A stretch of DNA of 64,000 nucleotides from Gordius sp. MW1 (GCA_964036665.1 OZ038528.1:1736001-1800000); one strand, 5' to 3'; shown: positions 50,701 through 61,858, counted from the first letter of the stretch. The notes: generated by a model not told the origin, from the sequence alone. Translations and numbers: made by a program.

Positions 50701-53700
50701 ACCGAAATGGGCCCAAGACCGATATTCATGATAAAACTGAGGAAGAGAATAGGTTAGTTGATTTAATTATACAATTACTTTAATATATTTAGATAAATTC
50801 CTTGTATTTTTTAAAAAATCTAAACTATTACATTTCGATTTTAATTATATATTAGTCCCCGAATTTTATACCTTAATTAAGGAATTCAATTTTTTATATT
50901 ACTTTCATATAAAAATTATAGATTTAAAAGTTTTAATTATCGGCATTAAAAATCGACCTAGTTAAATTGTACATTATTATAAATGAATATTGATTAGCAA
51001 ATTATCGACAACCAAGCTTAATATTTATCACTTACTAATTCTTCGTCCATGAAATTTTTTACATAATAAAAATTGTTTGAGAAAAGCCTGATAATAAATT
51101 TTTACTAACTCAAATAAGTTAAAAACATTTAAAATTAAAATCCATTTTCAAAAGTGAATTTAAGGGTTTTTTAAAGAAAAAAGCATCAACTATAACTCGA
51201 CTTAAATATCCGGATGTCAAAAAATTGGTAGGTTTACTGTGGTAATTGACTACTTTTTGTGGATTTAATCTAAATTACCAAACTCCAAATTATTAATTAA
51301 TTAACAATCGCTCCCAAAATAGTCAATTTAGGGTCAAAAAATAGAGCATGTTTTCTTTCAAATTAGATCTCAAACAACTTTAACCTTGCCCTCTTTTTCA
51401 TGTTTTATCAAGTAAACTCTTATTAAGTCTATTTAATCGGGATTGACCTCGCGAGCCAACAATTTATAGGTGGACTAAAAGCTTGGGCATACCTAGAGTT
51501 TGAGTTAGAGTGGTGGATAGTTGGTTATAATAATAGGCCAGAGCAGAATAATAATTTTTGAAATTATGACCTTACTTTTTTTTAACTTTCTAAGAAAATT
51601 AACTTTTCTGGGAACCATTCCCTGTCTTACTTTAAAATTGGATAACAATTTCAATTTAATTATTTTGTTGAATAACTTGAGATCTGTGAAGGATACAAGC
51701 TACGTTAACAGTGGCGTAAATGCGGGGGGGGGGGGGGGGGGACAGGAATTTCCCCCCCCCCCCCCGATTTTTTATGAAAAAAATTATTTTAGATCTAAAG
51801 TTTATATAGTTGTGCAACGTTACTGACCAAGTAAGACACTCATTAATTGCTATGCAATTTATTGGAATTAGCTCCCACTCTAGATGACGTTCTTGAGATG
51901 TTATCGCTGCTGGGAAAAAGAAAATATAAAATTATTTTATAATGACTTTCTTTTTTGAACTTTAATGTTGAAATAAAAATGCTATAAAAAAGGGCCAATC
52001 CATTTAATATTTTTTGACATAGTATTTCTTATATAAAAGCTAATAGGTAAAGAAGAGTTGTGATGCTGGGCAAAGATTACAATATTTTAAAATCTGATAG
52101 GGCGTCCAAGAGATTCTTTGGACGAAATCCTTCTATAATTTATTTTTATTCGCGTTTCTGGCAAAACAATCAAAGAATTCGGAGGAAATATTATTTGGAA
52201 ATTTGCCAAAACTTGTTTCTTGTCCAAAAACATTTCATTTTCTTTGCATATCGAGGTTTCTTAAGTTCAAAATCATACAACTTAGCCTTAGGTTTGACTA
52301 CTATTACTCAATTTTCTGCTAACTGTCTGACTTGCTGAACATCTAGGTCCTTTTTTGCAATTGCTTGCATAATATATTCAGATTGTCGTAGAGAAGTGAG
52401 CAAAGTTGCAGCTTCTGTTGCAACATCGTGATCATACCAGCTTGCTTCAATTTCTCATTATTTGGTTTCTCTTCCATTTCTGACAACATTTCAATTAAAA
52501 CTGCATGACGTTTGAATAGATTAAATGGATTGACACATTTATTAGCGATTCATGGGGAATTAGCTACTACTCCAGATGACGCTGGGAGAAAGAATATATA
52601 AAATTATTTATAATGACATTCTTTATGTTTTATACCAGATTTTATAATTTTGATGTTAAAATAAAAAAGTTATAAAATTTTTTTTGAAATTTCCCCCTCC
52701 CCTCCCCTTGGAGAAAATCCTGGCTACGCGCCTGTACGTTATGATTGTACTCCTTTTTTATTGCTAGAATATACTCTATTAAATATCATAAATAATCATT
52801 ATTTATTATTGATTTATTTTAAAAAAATCATTAGTCAATAATCAGAGCAAATAAAAATTTACGATCTGATCGCTTCCAAAAACAACCTCTAGTTATTTTA
52901 CACTTTGTAAAATTTAAATATTTAAGCCAAAAAACTAAACACTATAACTTTTAAAATGAACAAAAAAAATTTTTGACTTAGCAAATCGGCATGAATTTTT
53001 AAACAGGAAATGTTTAATCAACACTATAAATGAGGTCCAAATTGAATAAGTGCCAATATGGTTTGTTTGAAGACAAATATTTGAATGGGTAGTGGTGATT
53101 AGAATTGTAAAATGGAAAAAATATTTTTTATGAATGATCAATTTTATAATTAATACATGAATAAATATTTAACACGGTTAAGGGCAAAACCGGTTAAAAG
53201 TTGAGTTAGTTTACAGGTTGTCGTCGTTGTTTAGTCATCATCACTAGTTGACTTTGGCAAAGGCTCCTTATTTATTCTAACGTCTTTAATTTTACTCATC
53301 TCTATAGGAGGGATGCTAATCATGCAAATAAATTAAATTGAGACTTACGTCGTACCTCTTCCTTATTTAACTAAGATTCCCCCCCCCCCCGATTTTCAAA
53401 TTGTATCGCTGTAGTAAGTAAATTTGCTAACAGCTATTTAAACAACTCCTACCCCTGGTCCTATCATTTTGAAATATCGCTTTTTTAAAGCTTTTTTTTA
53501 TAATACAAAAACTCACTATGAAATTCTAACTCATTTTTAAAGCCAACCTCACAACATACCGAAATCAACCATGTTAGTTTTACCAACCCTATATTCCACC
53601 AAGTATTACTTTTAAAATTCTCCTCACTAAGACAGGATTTATTCAAATTGTAATAAGTTTTTAAAGTTATGATAATGTGAGTTTGGTTACTATAAAAAAT

Positions 53701-56700
53701 TAGTGGAAAGGCGATAAGTATGTTTATTTTGTTTTACTATTAAGAAAACTGGTATTATAATCGCTGATTATTGTAAAATTTGTTCGGTCTAGACAAACTA
53801 ACGGTGCCATCGCGTCGCCATTGGACTTGGCAATATCAACCGCATCACCGCAACCAACTCTATCAACTATGTTGAACAATGGTTGCCGCTCGAAAAAAAT
53901 ATGGGAACACGGCTCGTGCGAAAACGTAAACAGAACGCACCCTACCGCTAAAAAATCGGCCAAAAACACGGCTACAAGCCAGGCCAAAACTGCCTATGCC
54001 AGTTTTTTGAATGGAATGGTGATTCCATCCATGTTAAGTCAATTTCCAAACGTCCCTACCATGCCATACGCACCCTACTTAATGCCTGGAAATAATCCAT
54101 GGGCCGCTCTGCCAGCTTCAAATCCCTTGATGCCACCACCCCCTTCCTCAGTTTCATTTCCATTTTCCATGCCTAATTACGGACAAAATCCTTATTTGTA
54201 TGCTTCTAACATGGCTCAGCCATATTTCCCATACCCCTACTACCCTCCGTTAGGTTTAATGATGCCACAGCCGATGGAAGCAGAGGGAAGAGCGGATATT
54301 GGAGAAGATGATAATGGAACTGGGATTGCTAGTCAAGATGAAGAAGATGAGGAAGATACAGAAATGGAGAGTAAACTTACGATTAGTGAAGTTGAAAGTA
54401 AAAAAGCATTGAGTGAGGATAATAATAAAACCAACGAAAATTATAATGAATGGATGAAGTCGCTTTACTACAACGCATGCATGTGGCCGAACTCATCAGC
54501 GTCGGGCAGGGATGAAGAAAGTCACTTGAAATCCGATGAAAGCGAAAAAATATTTAATAAGATGGCTAACAAGTCACACACGGCACCCAGTTCTCCCATA
54601 AAAGAGAACCCACTTTCAGCTAATACCCTCAGTGAAAGTTTGGAATATTACGATCCTTATCGCATATACCACCGCTATATGCAAAGTTTGAGTCTCGGAC
54701 ATTCGGAAAATGTCAATGAATCTTGTGACAAAATAAATCAAAAATCGGCAACTACAAAGAACAACGGCTCCTCTTGCAAGGCTGAACCCGATAATGATGA
54801 TTGGTTTCAAGATAATGACAATGTCCAAGAAAGACCATTAGACTTATCCAACTCTGGGGACTCTCCGTCTGATCGAAAGTTGAAGAGAGATCGTTGTATC
54901 CCCGATGCCAAAAGGTCTAAGCTCGATATGACAGAATATGCACAATTTCATATAAAGTAAGCTGCAACTACTTGCCTGATATTATGGCCTATAATATAAT
55001 TTATATAATATATTTCATACGTCAAATAATTTTATTATAGCTTTAATTTTTTTTAAAAATACAGCTTGGATAAATTTAACTCGTCATTGCCATTTCAACG
55101 CAAACTAACTTCCGACTCTGCATCCGATCTAAGTCGGAAACAAACAGACAATAGACTTAAACATCCGGACGAAGCTAACAATAGCCCAGATACTCCATTA
55201 AAGAATCTGTTGGGCAACTCAAGAAATAAACTTAACCCATTACATGATCTGCCTCAAATACCAGACTTGATGGGTGAGAGAGGTGTGCCCAGAACGGACA
55301 GTGCCTTTTTAGGCTTACCAGCTCTAAAAAAATATGGGCAATCTTTGCCTGGATCCCCTGCTAAATCTTCCTACCTTAAGTATCTACAAGCTGAACAAGG
55401 GTTGATTGCCTCCACCCCTGGTTCCTTAATAAACAAGTGAGTTAAGGGACTTTAATATACGACGTTCCCTAGTTTATCACACATTTATGAAAATTTTGAT
55501 TGATTAAGTTGTTCTTTCCATAAATTAAGGTGTCCGACTCCGGGGTGTAATGGATCAGGTCACGTGACAGGCAATTATTCATCACATCGTAGTGCCTCAG
55601 GTTGTCCACTACTGGCGGCTGCATCTGCCTTACGTCGTAAACAAATCTACATGATACCACCTAACGGTATATCATTCACTAAATCGCCCCCAATCAGTTA
55701 CCAAAACCACCAGAACGATAACAACTCGACAGCAGAATCCCTGATTGGAAATTTGTCTTTAAACGCAAACAATCCCGAAAAGAATAATTCAGTTTTGAAT
55801 CGGCACTTCGCCGCTCGATACGATTATTCTATATTGAAAAATTTGCCATACACCGGCTTCTCCACTTTGACCGCTTCATCTACTGACGCTTTAAAGTAAT
55901 GATAATTATTTTCGTAAAATTATCTAGAATTAGATTTAAATTTACTTACGTGACTCAATTATTGTGTGTTGCAGGTGTCCAACGGCTGGTTGCGATGGAT
56001 CAGGTCATGTCACGGGGAAATATTTGAGCCATCGCAGGTTAGACTTTCTGCAATATTTGTGTTTTTCTGCTATTGAGTTCCCGTTATAACATAAACATTT
56101 TATGATTATAGCATATCTGGGTGTCCTTTGGCTAATGGTGGAAGAGTTAGAGGAGGCGTTTTTAGCATATATGACTCATTACTAAAATCAACTCCATCTG
56201 CAGTTCACAATTCGACCTCGGGACCTGCTTTTAAAAGACCACTACCTGAGTTGAACACACGACTGGATTTTAGATCTAAGCCGACAACCCTTAATGGGTC
56301 AAGCGATGGATTTGCCTTATCCGTGCCAACGAAATTTAATGGGCATAATGCCGAAATTAAAAATTCAAACGAAAATTCTAGTTTTAACAGTCCTACAGTA
56401 TCTAAGTCATCGCCCAAAATAAAATGCGTTAATGTCTCAATTCCTGCCTCTTTTTCGCCACCAAACCAATCGGCAAAAGAAAATTGTGGAAGGTAAAATA
56501 ATCGGCCATTTTGAAAATTAAAAATATTAATTTTAAAAAACGTTTAAACCTTGATCTTTTTAGCTCTGCTCCTATGAATTTGGCTATACGCTCTCGTTCG
56601 GACAACTACGTGTCCACCTATCAAAGTGAGTTGATACTTGATGCCTTTTTTAGTACAATAAATTTTATAAACAAACGTTACCTTTTGACCATTATTAATA

Positions 56701-57314
56701 AATTTTTAAACGATTTTAAACACGTTTAGAAATATTTTTAAGATAAGATTCTAATAATAGATTTATTTATCAAAGATATTACTTCATATTCAATTGGTAT
56801 AGATAGAGAAGAAGCATCAACTAGGCTTAACGAATCAGCACTGTGCAAGGATGAACCTGAATTATCCGATGAGTTGATTGTTAAATCCAATAGGCCATAT
56901 CGGGAAAACGTGATTCATTACTTAAATTCCTCAAATGATATCGCCTCTTACACTAATTTTGATGCGCGGTCAATCCACAACCAAAATGGAACGAGGTCAA
57001 TTATGCAGAAATGGGATTTAGCGTCAGCCCTTGAAGCCACCACCAAATGTGGTAACGAAGACGATGGCTATGTGTCTAAAATAACGATATCGCCAACTAA
57101 TGGCCCTCATCCTTCCAGTGATAGCGACGTTTTTACTGGTAGCGATTTGTCCATACACGATATCGAAATTGCTAAGGGAAAAACCAAACAGTTTAGTGAT
57201 GTCAACAAATTGTCATCAGATTTAACTATGGCCAGCGATATTGATAAGACGAACATACCAACCACGTGCCACTCATCCATAAATTCTAAGAATGAGTATA
57301 TTTCTGTCAGTTGA
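41760..57314 (+). CDS. MYT1/ST18-family CCHHC zinc-finger transcription factor, 12 exons
   Basis: Nuclear DNA-binding regulator of the MYT1/MYT1L/ST18 family, which in animals represses non-neuronal genes. Exons: 41760-42175, 45139-45482, 46113-46518, 50453-50604, 50698-50752, 53793-54956, 55065-55436, 55530-55895, 55975-56037, 56112-56492, 56564-56625, 56803-57314; they join in frame to about 1,430 residues (vertebrate members are roughly 1,050-1,190). Four Cys-Cys-His-His-Cys fingers: 316-340, 369-393, 971-995 and 1093-1117. Fingers 1-2, with [17 protein letters not shown] then [11 protein letters not shown], match the vertebrate central pair closely. Basic RRKRKG at about 75-80 may be a nuclear signal. 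Exon 6 has a Pro/Tyr-rich region (about 545-620), an acidic run (about 626-650) and PLDLS at 806-810. Introns 1, 3 and 5 are about 3-4 kb; the last six are 71-177 bp. Start is the first in-frame ATG of exon 1; 5' UTR not resolved. Confidence 0.93.
42868..43075 (-). repeat. Family E repeat with a tRNA-like tail
   Basis: In reverse complement, ATTGCTATGCAATTTATGGG and a doubled GTTGTCCGTCC match family E. It continues into TGGCGCCAGC, TTTATGACCTGGAGGTC and TTGAGTTCAAGCC, which resemble the D-loop, anticodon arm and T-loop of a tRNA, then an A/T-rich end. The T-stem does not pair well, so a working tRNA is unlikely; a tRNA-derived SINE or chance resemblance are both possible. It lies in intron 1 of the MYT1-family gene. 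Confidence 0.4.
43405..44195. repeat. Long foldback element with about 250-bp inverted arms
   Basis: The left arm (about 43412-43620: CCGCCAAACTATTTGCAG, GGTGAACACGAATATA, ACGTCAAGATTTTGAAATAT, GTAAAGGGGAGAGGAAT) pairs with the right arm (about 43965-44180) read in reverse complement (GGCAAACTGTGTGCAG, GGTGAACATAAATTAT, ACGTCAAGTTTTTGAAATAT, GTAAAGAGGAGAGGAAT). The centre holds a GC-rich family D-like block at about 43725-43812 (AAGCCCGGCCCGAGCCCG). No transposase frame. Located in intron 1 of the MYT1-family gene. Confidence 0.82.
45811..45974 (+). mobile_element. hAT-type MITE, family A, in intron 2 of the MYT1-family gene
   Basis: Left end CATAGGCGTAGCCAGG, right end CCTAGCTACGCCCATG. Flanks GCTGCAAT (45803-45810) and GTCGCAAT (45975-45982) match at 6 of 8. 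Confidence 0.85.
46845..48689 (-). mobile_element. Large hAT-type element, family C, with nested insertions
   Basis: Left end CAGGCGCGTAGCCAGGATTTT followed by a G-run; right end C-run then CGTATTTAAGCCACTG. Perfect 8-bp target duplication ACTCAAAT at 46837-46844 and 48690-48697. The 1.85-kb body contains a second right-type end at about 48255-48402 (TTATTTACGCCACTG), a sequence shared in inverted orientation with 61859-62456, and the family D insertion at 47181-47952. Orientation is opposite to the relative at 51709-52734. No intact transposase frame. Located in intron 3 of the MYT1-family gene. Confidence 0.85.
47181..47952. mobile_element. GC-rich hAT-type element, family D, nested in family C
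   Basis: Left end TAGAGGTCAGATTTG then GCCCGAACCCGG; right end CGGGCCGGGCCGGGCAATG, then GGTCTCTG. Perfect 8-bp target duplication GTTCGGAC at 47173-47180 and 47953-47960. The related element at 61859-62456 carries the same site once (GTCCGAAC at 62182-62189, opposite strand) without the insertion, which proves the boundaries. The interior near 47690 has a decayed GCGTAGATAGGG end and AT-rich sequence. Confidence 0.9.
51709..52734 (-). mobile_element. Internally decayed hAT transposon, family C, in intron 5 of the MYT1-family gene
   Basis: Left end CAGTGGCGTAAATGCGG plus G-run and C-run; right end GAAAATCCTGGCTACGCGCCTG. Flanks TACGTTAA (51701-51708) and TACGTTAT (52735-52742) match at 7 of 8. 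On the minus strand the interior carries transposase-like pieces in different frames (see 52060-52560). This makes it the best candidate in the window for the parent type of the family C short elements. Confidence 0.85.
52060..52560 (-). pseudogene. Remnant of a hAT-type (ZMYM1-like) transposase
   Basis: Minus-strand pieces: [20 protein letters not shown], then [35 protein letters not shown] and, further on, [16 protein letters not shown]. The order (a block with TEA..LL..L...E.I, a K.LDV motif, then a basic P-R-Y linker) resembles the middle of animal hAT transposases of the zinc-finger MYM/HAT-dimer type. Stops and frame changes break it. The match is from memory of the family and is moderate. 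Confidence 0.55.
53158..53792. other. End of intron 5 of the MYT1-family gene
   Basis: No element or exon recognised apart from a C-run near 53381-53390. The acceptor used for exon 6 is GGTCTAG at 53786-53792. Confidence 0.5.
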
Positions 57315-57326
57315 ATCGTGATCGGC

Positions 57327-57332
57327 AATAAA
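57327..57332 (+). terminator. Poly(A) signal AATAAA of the MYT1-family gene
   Basis: AATAAA starts 13 bp after the TGA stop (57312-57314). If it is used, the 3' UTR is very short. Other AATAAA hexamers near 57963 and 58229 allow a longer form. Confidence 0.45.
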
Positions 57333-58730
57333 CACTGTGCTAATACAACCATGGGTATTTAACCTAAACCAAAGAATTTGTACATTAATAGCTCTCGAGA
57401 TGGAAGTAGTATCCCCTTGCCAAGTCTAAGATACTTTTTTGTTACATGTTTGTGTTTAAAGTGCAAATAATTTTTATAAACCAAAATTGATTCAATTTCA
57501 TGCAATCATCATAACATTCTAGACAATTTCTATACTCTTGCTATTATATACTCAATTCGTTCGCAGTCATTTATTTTCACAAGTATCCCCTCCCCCCCCC
57601 CCCCCCCCCCCCATTCATCAACGCATTTATAAATTATGTCACAGCACCAAATTTTTATATAATAATAACTTTTTTTTATATTGACACTTCATTCTATATT
57701 TGAACATTCCCACAAAACATCTACTCTACTATTTCGTGTTTCGCACTAATTCATATCACGCGCACTGGTTTAGTGTCTTTTACTTTTGTATCTGTCTTCG
57801 TCAATCTGTGCATGTAAAATTTAATTTGATTATAAATGTCAAATATGGGGCATCATATAAATTGAAACATACAATACTTAGACATAAATGTACAAAGTGT
57901 AATGGCAGTTTGGCTATGCAACACATTATATTTTCATACCTCTATGCATAATATGTTATTTTAATAAATTAAATATTACGAAACTATTTATTTTATTTAC
58001 CACTTACAACAAATTTCCAATAATGAATACACCATCTCTGTCCTCCGAACCATGATATGCATATATATACTTCTTGAGTATATTAATGTCTACTATATTG
58101 TTTTAGACATGCGAGCGTCTATTAACTTTCATTTATGCATATTTTATATGCAGACATATGTTTTTAACGTCGTGTATAGTGGTCATTCTTGTTGTTTATT
58201 TAATAATATTGATCCTTCCACTTAGAAAAAATAAAGTGTAAAATTCAATAATATGTGCTTAAATAGGGAATTATTAGGTGGTAATTTTGTAACTACTTTA
58301 TAGGGATTATGCAAAATCGTCAAATTGCAAACGCGATAACTACGACACGTTTAAAATGAAAAGAAACACTAAATTATTTTTAAAAATGGCCTTTTCATGT
58401 AAATTAATCCTTATATGCGAATCGTTAAATTAATAATAATCGCAATCAGAGAATGTTGTGAAACAATTTATATATGCTACCTAACATTAATCGCTAAAGA
58501 ATGAAATGACAATCTCAAATTTGATGATATAATGTACTGAATCTAACAGTTATAAGACAATTTATTAAAAATGATCAGACAAACTTTTAAAATAAAATAA
58601 CGAGTCTTGCAAAAAATAGGAACATACAAAGCCTTATTGGTTGAGCATAGAATATCCATCAAGTTAATTTAAGGAGTTAATTTTTTTTATATAATTTGTA
58701 TAACATTTTGGTTAATTTTGGGAAAATCTT
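57333..58730. other. Possible 3' UTR and intergenic DNA
   Basis: No coding region. A pure C-run of about 21 bases lies at 57592-57612. Otherwise AT-rich. Confidence 0.5.
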
Positions 58731-59910
58731 AGTGAAGGTTGAGGAAAAAGTTCCTAGAGTTTTTATCAAAGTCTTTTATTTAAAGATAATTTATTGTTAT
58801 AACAATAACTTATTCAATGATATATTCGCCGTTGCTGTTTACGACCTCCTGCCACCTTTTGACCAATTTTTCGATGCCATTACGCCAAAAATCGACCGGT
58901 CTGGTATCGAAGAAGTTGTTGAGTCAGTTTCCCTCATATGGTTCGAGAGAGAGCGGAAAAGATGGTGTGCAAGGTCCGGAGAATATGGCGGATGCTGAAG
59001 GACCTCCCATTCGAGCTCTTGGAGTGCGGCTTTAACGACTTGAGCAACATGGGGCCTTGCGTTGTCGTGAAGGAGTATGGTCTAGCCTTGTCGATGGGGT
59101 TTTTTGAGTCGAATAGCCTCATTCACGTGGTGTAGCTGGGATATATATAGCTCCTTGTTGACCGTGGCATTCCTTTCCAGTTCCAATGCAGAATGCCCTC
59201 CCAGTCCCATTAAACGCAGATCATGGTCTTTTTTGGGTGGAGGTCAGGCTTGACCCTCCGCTTTGGAGTCGCTCCATGAGCCACCCACTCCTTTCTTTGC
59301 TTCAAATTTACGTACAAACACCATTCTCATCACCCGTGACGATTCGGTACAAAAAGCGGTGTTTATGACCGTGGGTTGCTCGATGACAGGCGAGATGTTG
59401 AGAAGCAATTTGAAGGCGATTTTCTTTGTGGCTTTCGTTTAGCTCGTGAGGGATCCAAGCTCCCAATTTTTCGGCAAATCCCATAGAATGAAGATGATTT
59501 AGGTTGGTTTTCTGAACGAACTTTATTATTTCCGCCAATTCACGACTTGTTTGGCGACCGTCCTCTTTCAAAAGTGCTTTGAGACACTCATCGTCGAATT
59601 CCGAGGGTCTTCCGCTACGGGGATTGTCAGCGATGTCAAAATCGCCATTTTTGAACTTTTCGAACCATTTTTGTGCTGTAGACTCAACTATGACACCTTC
59701 TCCGTATATTTTACAAATGTCTCGGGCTGTTTCAGCAGCGTTTTGACCACCATGAAAAGCGAAGAATAGCAGGTGTCGAAAATGTTAATTTTTACCGTTT
59801 GGATACTCCATTTTGACGTCGCAAAAGTAATGAAAAACTTAATTTCTTAAAATCACGATTGGCACAGTTTTGTAGAGAGGAAAAGTTCTACTTAATGAAT
59901 ATTATATAAT
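58731..59910 (-). mobile_element. Dead mariner transposon
   Basis: The transposase frame at 58810-59811 (minus strand) is nearly full length. I could not define the terminal inverted repeats or the TA target duplication with confidence; GGTTGAGGAAAAAGTTCC near 58738 and GAGGAAAAGTTC near 59876 may belong to the ends. Confidence 0.8.
58810..59811 (-). pseudogene. Mariner transposase pseudogene, third catalytic Asp lost
   Basis: Cut-and-paste DDD transposase of about 334 codons (mariners are usually near 345). Minus-strand order: the start MEYPNGKN is followed at once by a stop. Then come RDICKIYGEGV and WFEKFKNGDFDIADNPRSGRP (helix-turn-helix region), TSRELAEI, WIPHELNESHKENRL and IVTGDEN with the first catalytic Asp near 59328. 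[20 protein letters not shown] with the second follows near 59065, then [13 protein letters not shown]. In intact mariners that last motif continues LAPSDYHLF; here the three codons carrying the third Asp are missing. There are also stops after GDENGVCT and frame shifts. It resembles irritans/mellifera-type mariners. Clearly inactive. Confidence 0.9.
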
Positions 59911-60542
59911 TCATCAGAAGCAAAAAATCGATAAAATAATGCAACATGTGTTGCACTCTACCGAACATTCTCCTCGGTTGCAAAATTTATGAAAAGATTA
60001 TTTAATGTGGGAGGGATTAGGTAGATATGCGCTTTAAAGCAAGTCAGGGCATTAACCATTGAAACATAGTCAATTTTATTACCGTCTAAGCTCGAGTTTA
60101 ATTAAAAATTTTAATATGATGAAATGCCCTTATAATTAAAACTTTGCTCCAGACTGATATTTAATTACTTGCACGGGCAGTGCATTTACCAACAGCAAAG
60201 TACAAAACAAAAATTCTGGTCGTTTGAGTCAAACATTAATGACTATTCAAATTTCCAAAGTTTTATTAATCCAGCCCGTTGAATTTTAAGATAGATATTT
60301 TAGGGGGGGATTTTTTTTTCCTTAGTAATTATAATTCACTTAACATTTTAATTAAACATTAAAGACTATTTATGATGCTTATTTTTACAATAAAAGATTG
60401 TTTGTATTTTTTATCCAATTCTCAAATAAAACTATGTGGGCAAGGCAGGGTCAAACATAATTGAGACTCTTTTGGGTCGGGTAGGGTTCGGGCCAACAAA
60501 TTTTGAATTCGCGGACCTCTGATATCAACCAAAAAGAAGCCA
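59911..60542. other. Non-coding; a family D-like end near 60475-60530
   Basis: GGGTCGGGTAGGGTTCGGGCC and GCGGACCTCTGATATC look like a family D right end (CAGAGGTC in reverse complement). The matching left end was not found, so this is a fragment. Confidence 0.45.
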
Positions 60543-60690
60543 TAATGTCACGGGGAAAGTGCAAGTAGACAAAGTTATGAAACTAATAAGACAAAGTAAG
60601 ACATGACGCTTACCCCCTCAAGATGGAAGAAACTTAAAAAAATAAGCCCCGCGACTGTGGGACTACATGATAAAGAAAAAGAAAATAGGA
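60543..60690 (+). mobile_element. 3'-end fragment of the RTE-like LINE
   Basis: TCACGGGGAAAGTGCAAGT, TCAAGATGGAAGAAACTT and GACTGTGGGACTACATGATA match the LINE tail at about 4702-4835. Strongly 5'-truncated. Confidence 0.85.
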
Positions 60691-61850
60691 AAGTTGATAA
60701 CTAGACAACCTCTTTTAGATTAAATATTACTTCTAATTATATATGCGTAGCACATGTTATACATTATTAAATCTAAAAACCTTTAAAAGCCAACAAATAA
60801 ATTTCCAAATTAAAATGCTAAAAAATCAATTTATGGGTAAAATTTGACTAAATCTAATTATTTGCATTTGGTATTACATCTATAAATTAAATGCGTTCTA
60901 CTACACATATTATGTGTCAATAATATTAATTGAAACTTTTGGTCAATTTATATATACATTGAGACATAATGTTTAAAAATCCTCTAAGCAAGTTGTTGCA
61001 AATAAAATGATAGGGGAAAATCGCGAAATTACAAAAATTTATGTGTTAGATTTTTTTCCATTTGTATTATCAATTCACTTTTGAAGTCATAATTTAATAT
61101 GGTCTGATAGTATTATCGAATATGCTCAAATATTTAATTTCTAAGCTTGAAGGTATCATATGTTTCGTATCTATTACCCTGCAGTGTAAATAATTAAATT
61201 TAAACTTTATTTTAAAAGGTCTGCGATTCATTTATTAAAAACTAAATCAACTTTAACAAGATTACTTGTTAATTTATACATGTATAAACCTAAAAAGCCA
61301 AAGGAAACAGAAGTAATCAAATGTCTAATTAAGGGTTATAGCTCTTTTATCTTTCTTACTATGGTATTCTGATAACTGATGGATTAAAGGCAAATTAATG
61401 GCCTTTAGGCAGTATTTCTAAAATAAAATTAATTTTTCATACTGCTCTTTAAATGTTTATCTAGAAACAATATATTACTTAAATATATATTTTAAATTAG
61501 GGCATATAGAAAGTCATGAGTAATAGAGAAAGCAAATACGGCCAAATTTGTAACGATAAAATATAATAAACCCTGTCAAGAGTGAATTATGAGAACAACT
61601 TTGATACATGCGTTTATCGTTGTGGGGGGAGGGACGAGGTAGGGGGGGGGGTAGGTCTTACTTTATTTTACCACGTTATAGTGGCACAACAAAAGCCCTT
61701 AAAATAGTTAAAACTTTTAGAAAATTTATTTAGATAAAGATATTATAAAAAGTTTCAAAAAAGCGGTTGGACATTTATAAAACTTATGGTATAAGGTCCG
61801 AATTATTTTGTTTTTGTTTAAGGTCTTAAAAATTGAGGTCGCGGGTGTCT
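60691..61850. other. Gene-free AT-rich stretch
   Basis: No gene or complete element recognised; G-runs near 61623-61653. Confidence 0.5.
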
Positions 61851-61858
61851 GCTAGCCA

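Noticed and set aside
51483-51580. A decayed family A MITE upstream of the hAT-type element
   Set aside because: TTGGGCATACCTAGAG and AATAATTTTTGAAATTATG resemble the left half, but no right end is present and the match is weak.
52060-52338. A 92-residue plus-strand open frame
   Set aside because: It is antisense to transposase-like pieces on the minus strand inside a hAT-type element; no family resemblance on the plus strand.
4930-57314. Small-5'-intron asymmetry as proof of a schistosome host
   Set aside because: CPSF3 fits it, but the MYT1-family gene has the opposite pattern (large introns first, small ones last), so the host phylum stays open.
58731-59910. Mariner terminal inverted repeats at GGTTGAGGAAAAAGTTCC and GAGGAAAAGTTC
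   Set aside because: The two segments lie in the same orientation rather than inverted, and the core is itself almost palindromic, so they do not prove the ends.
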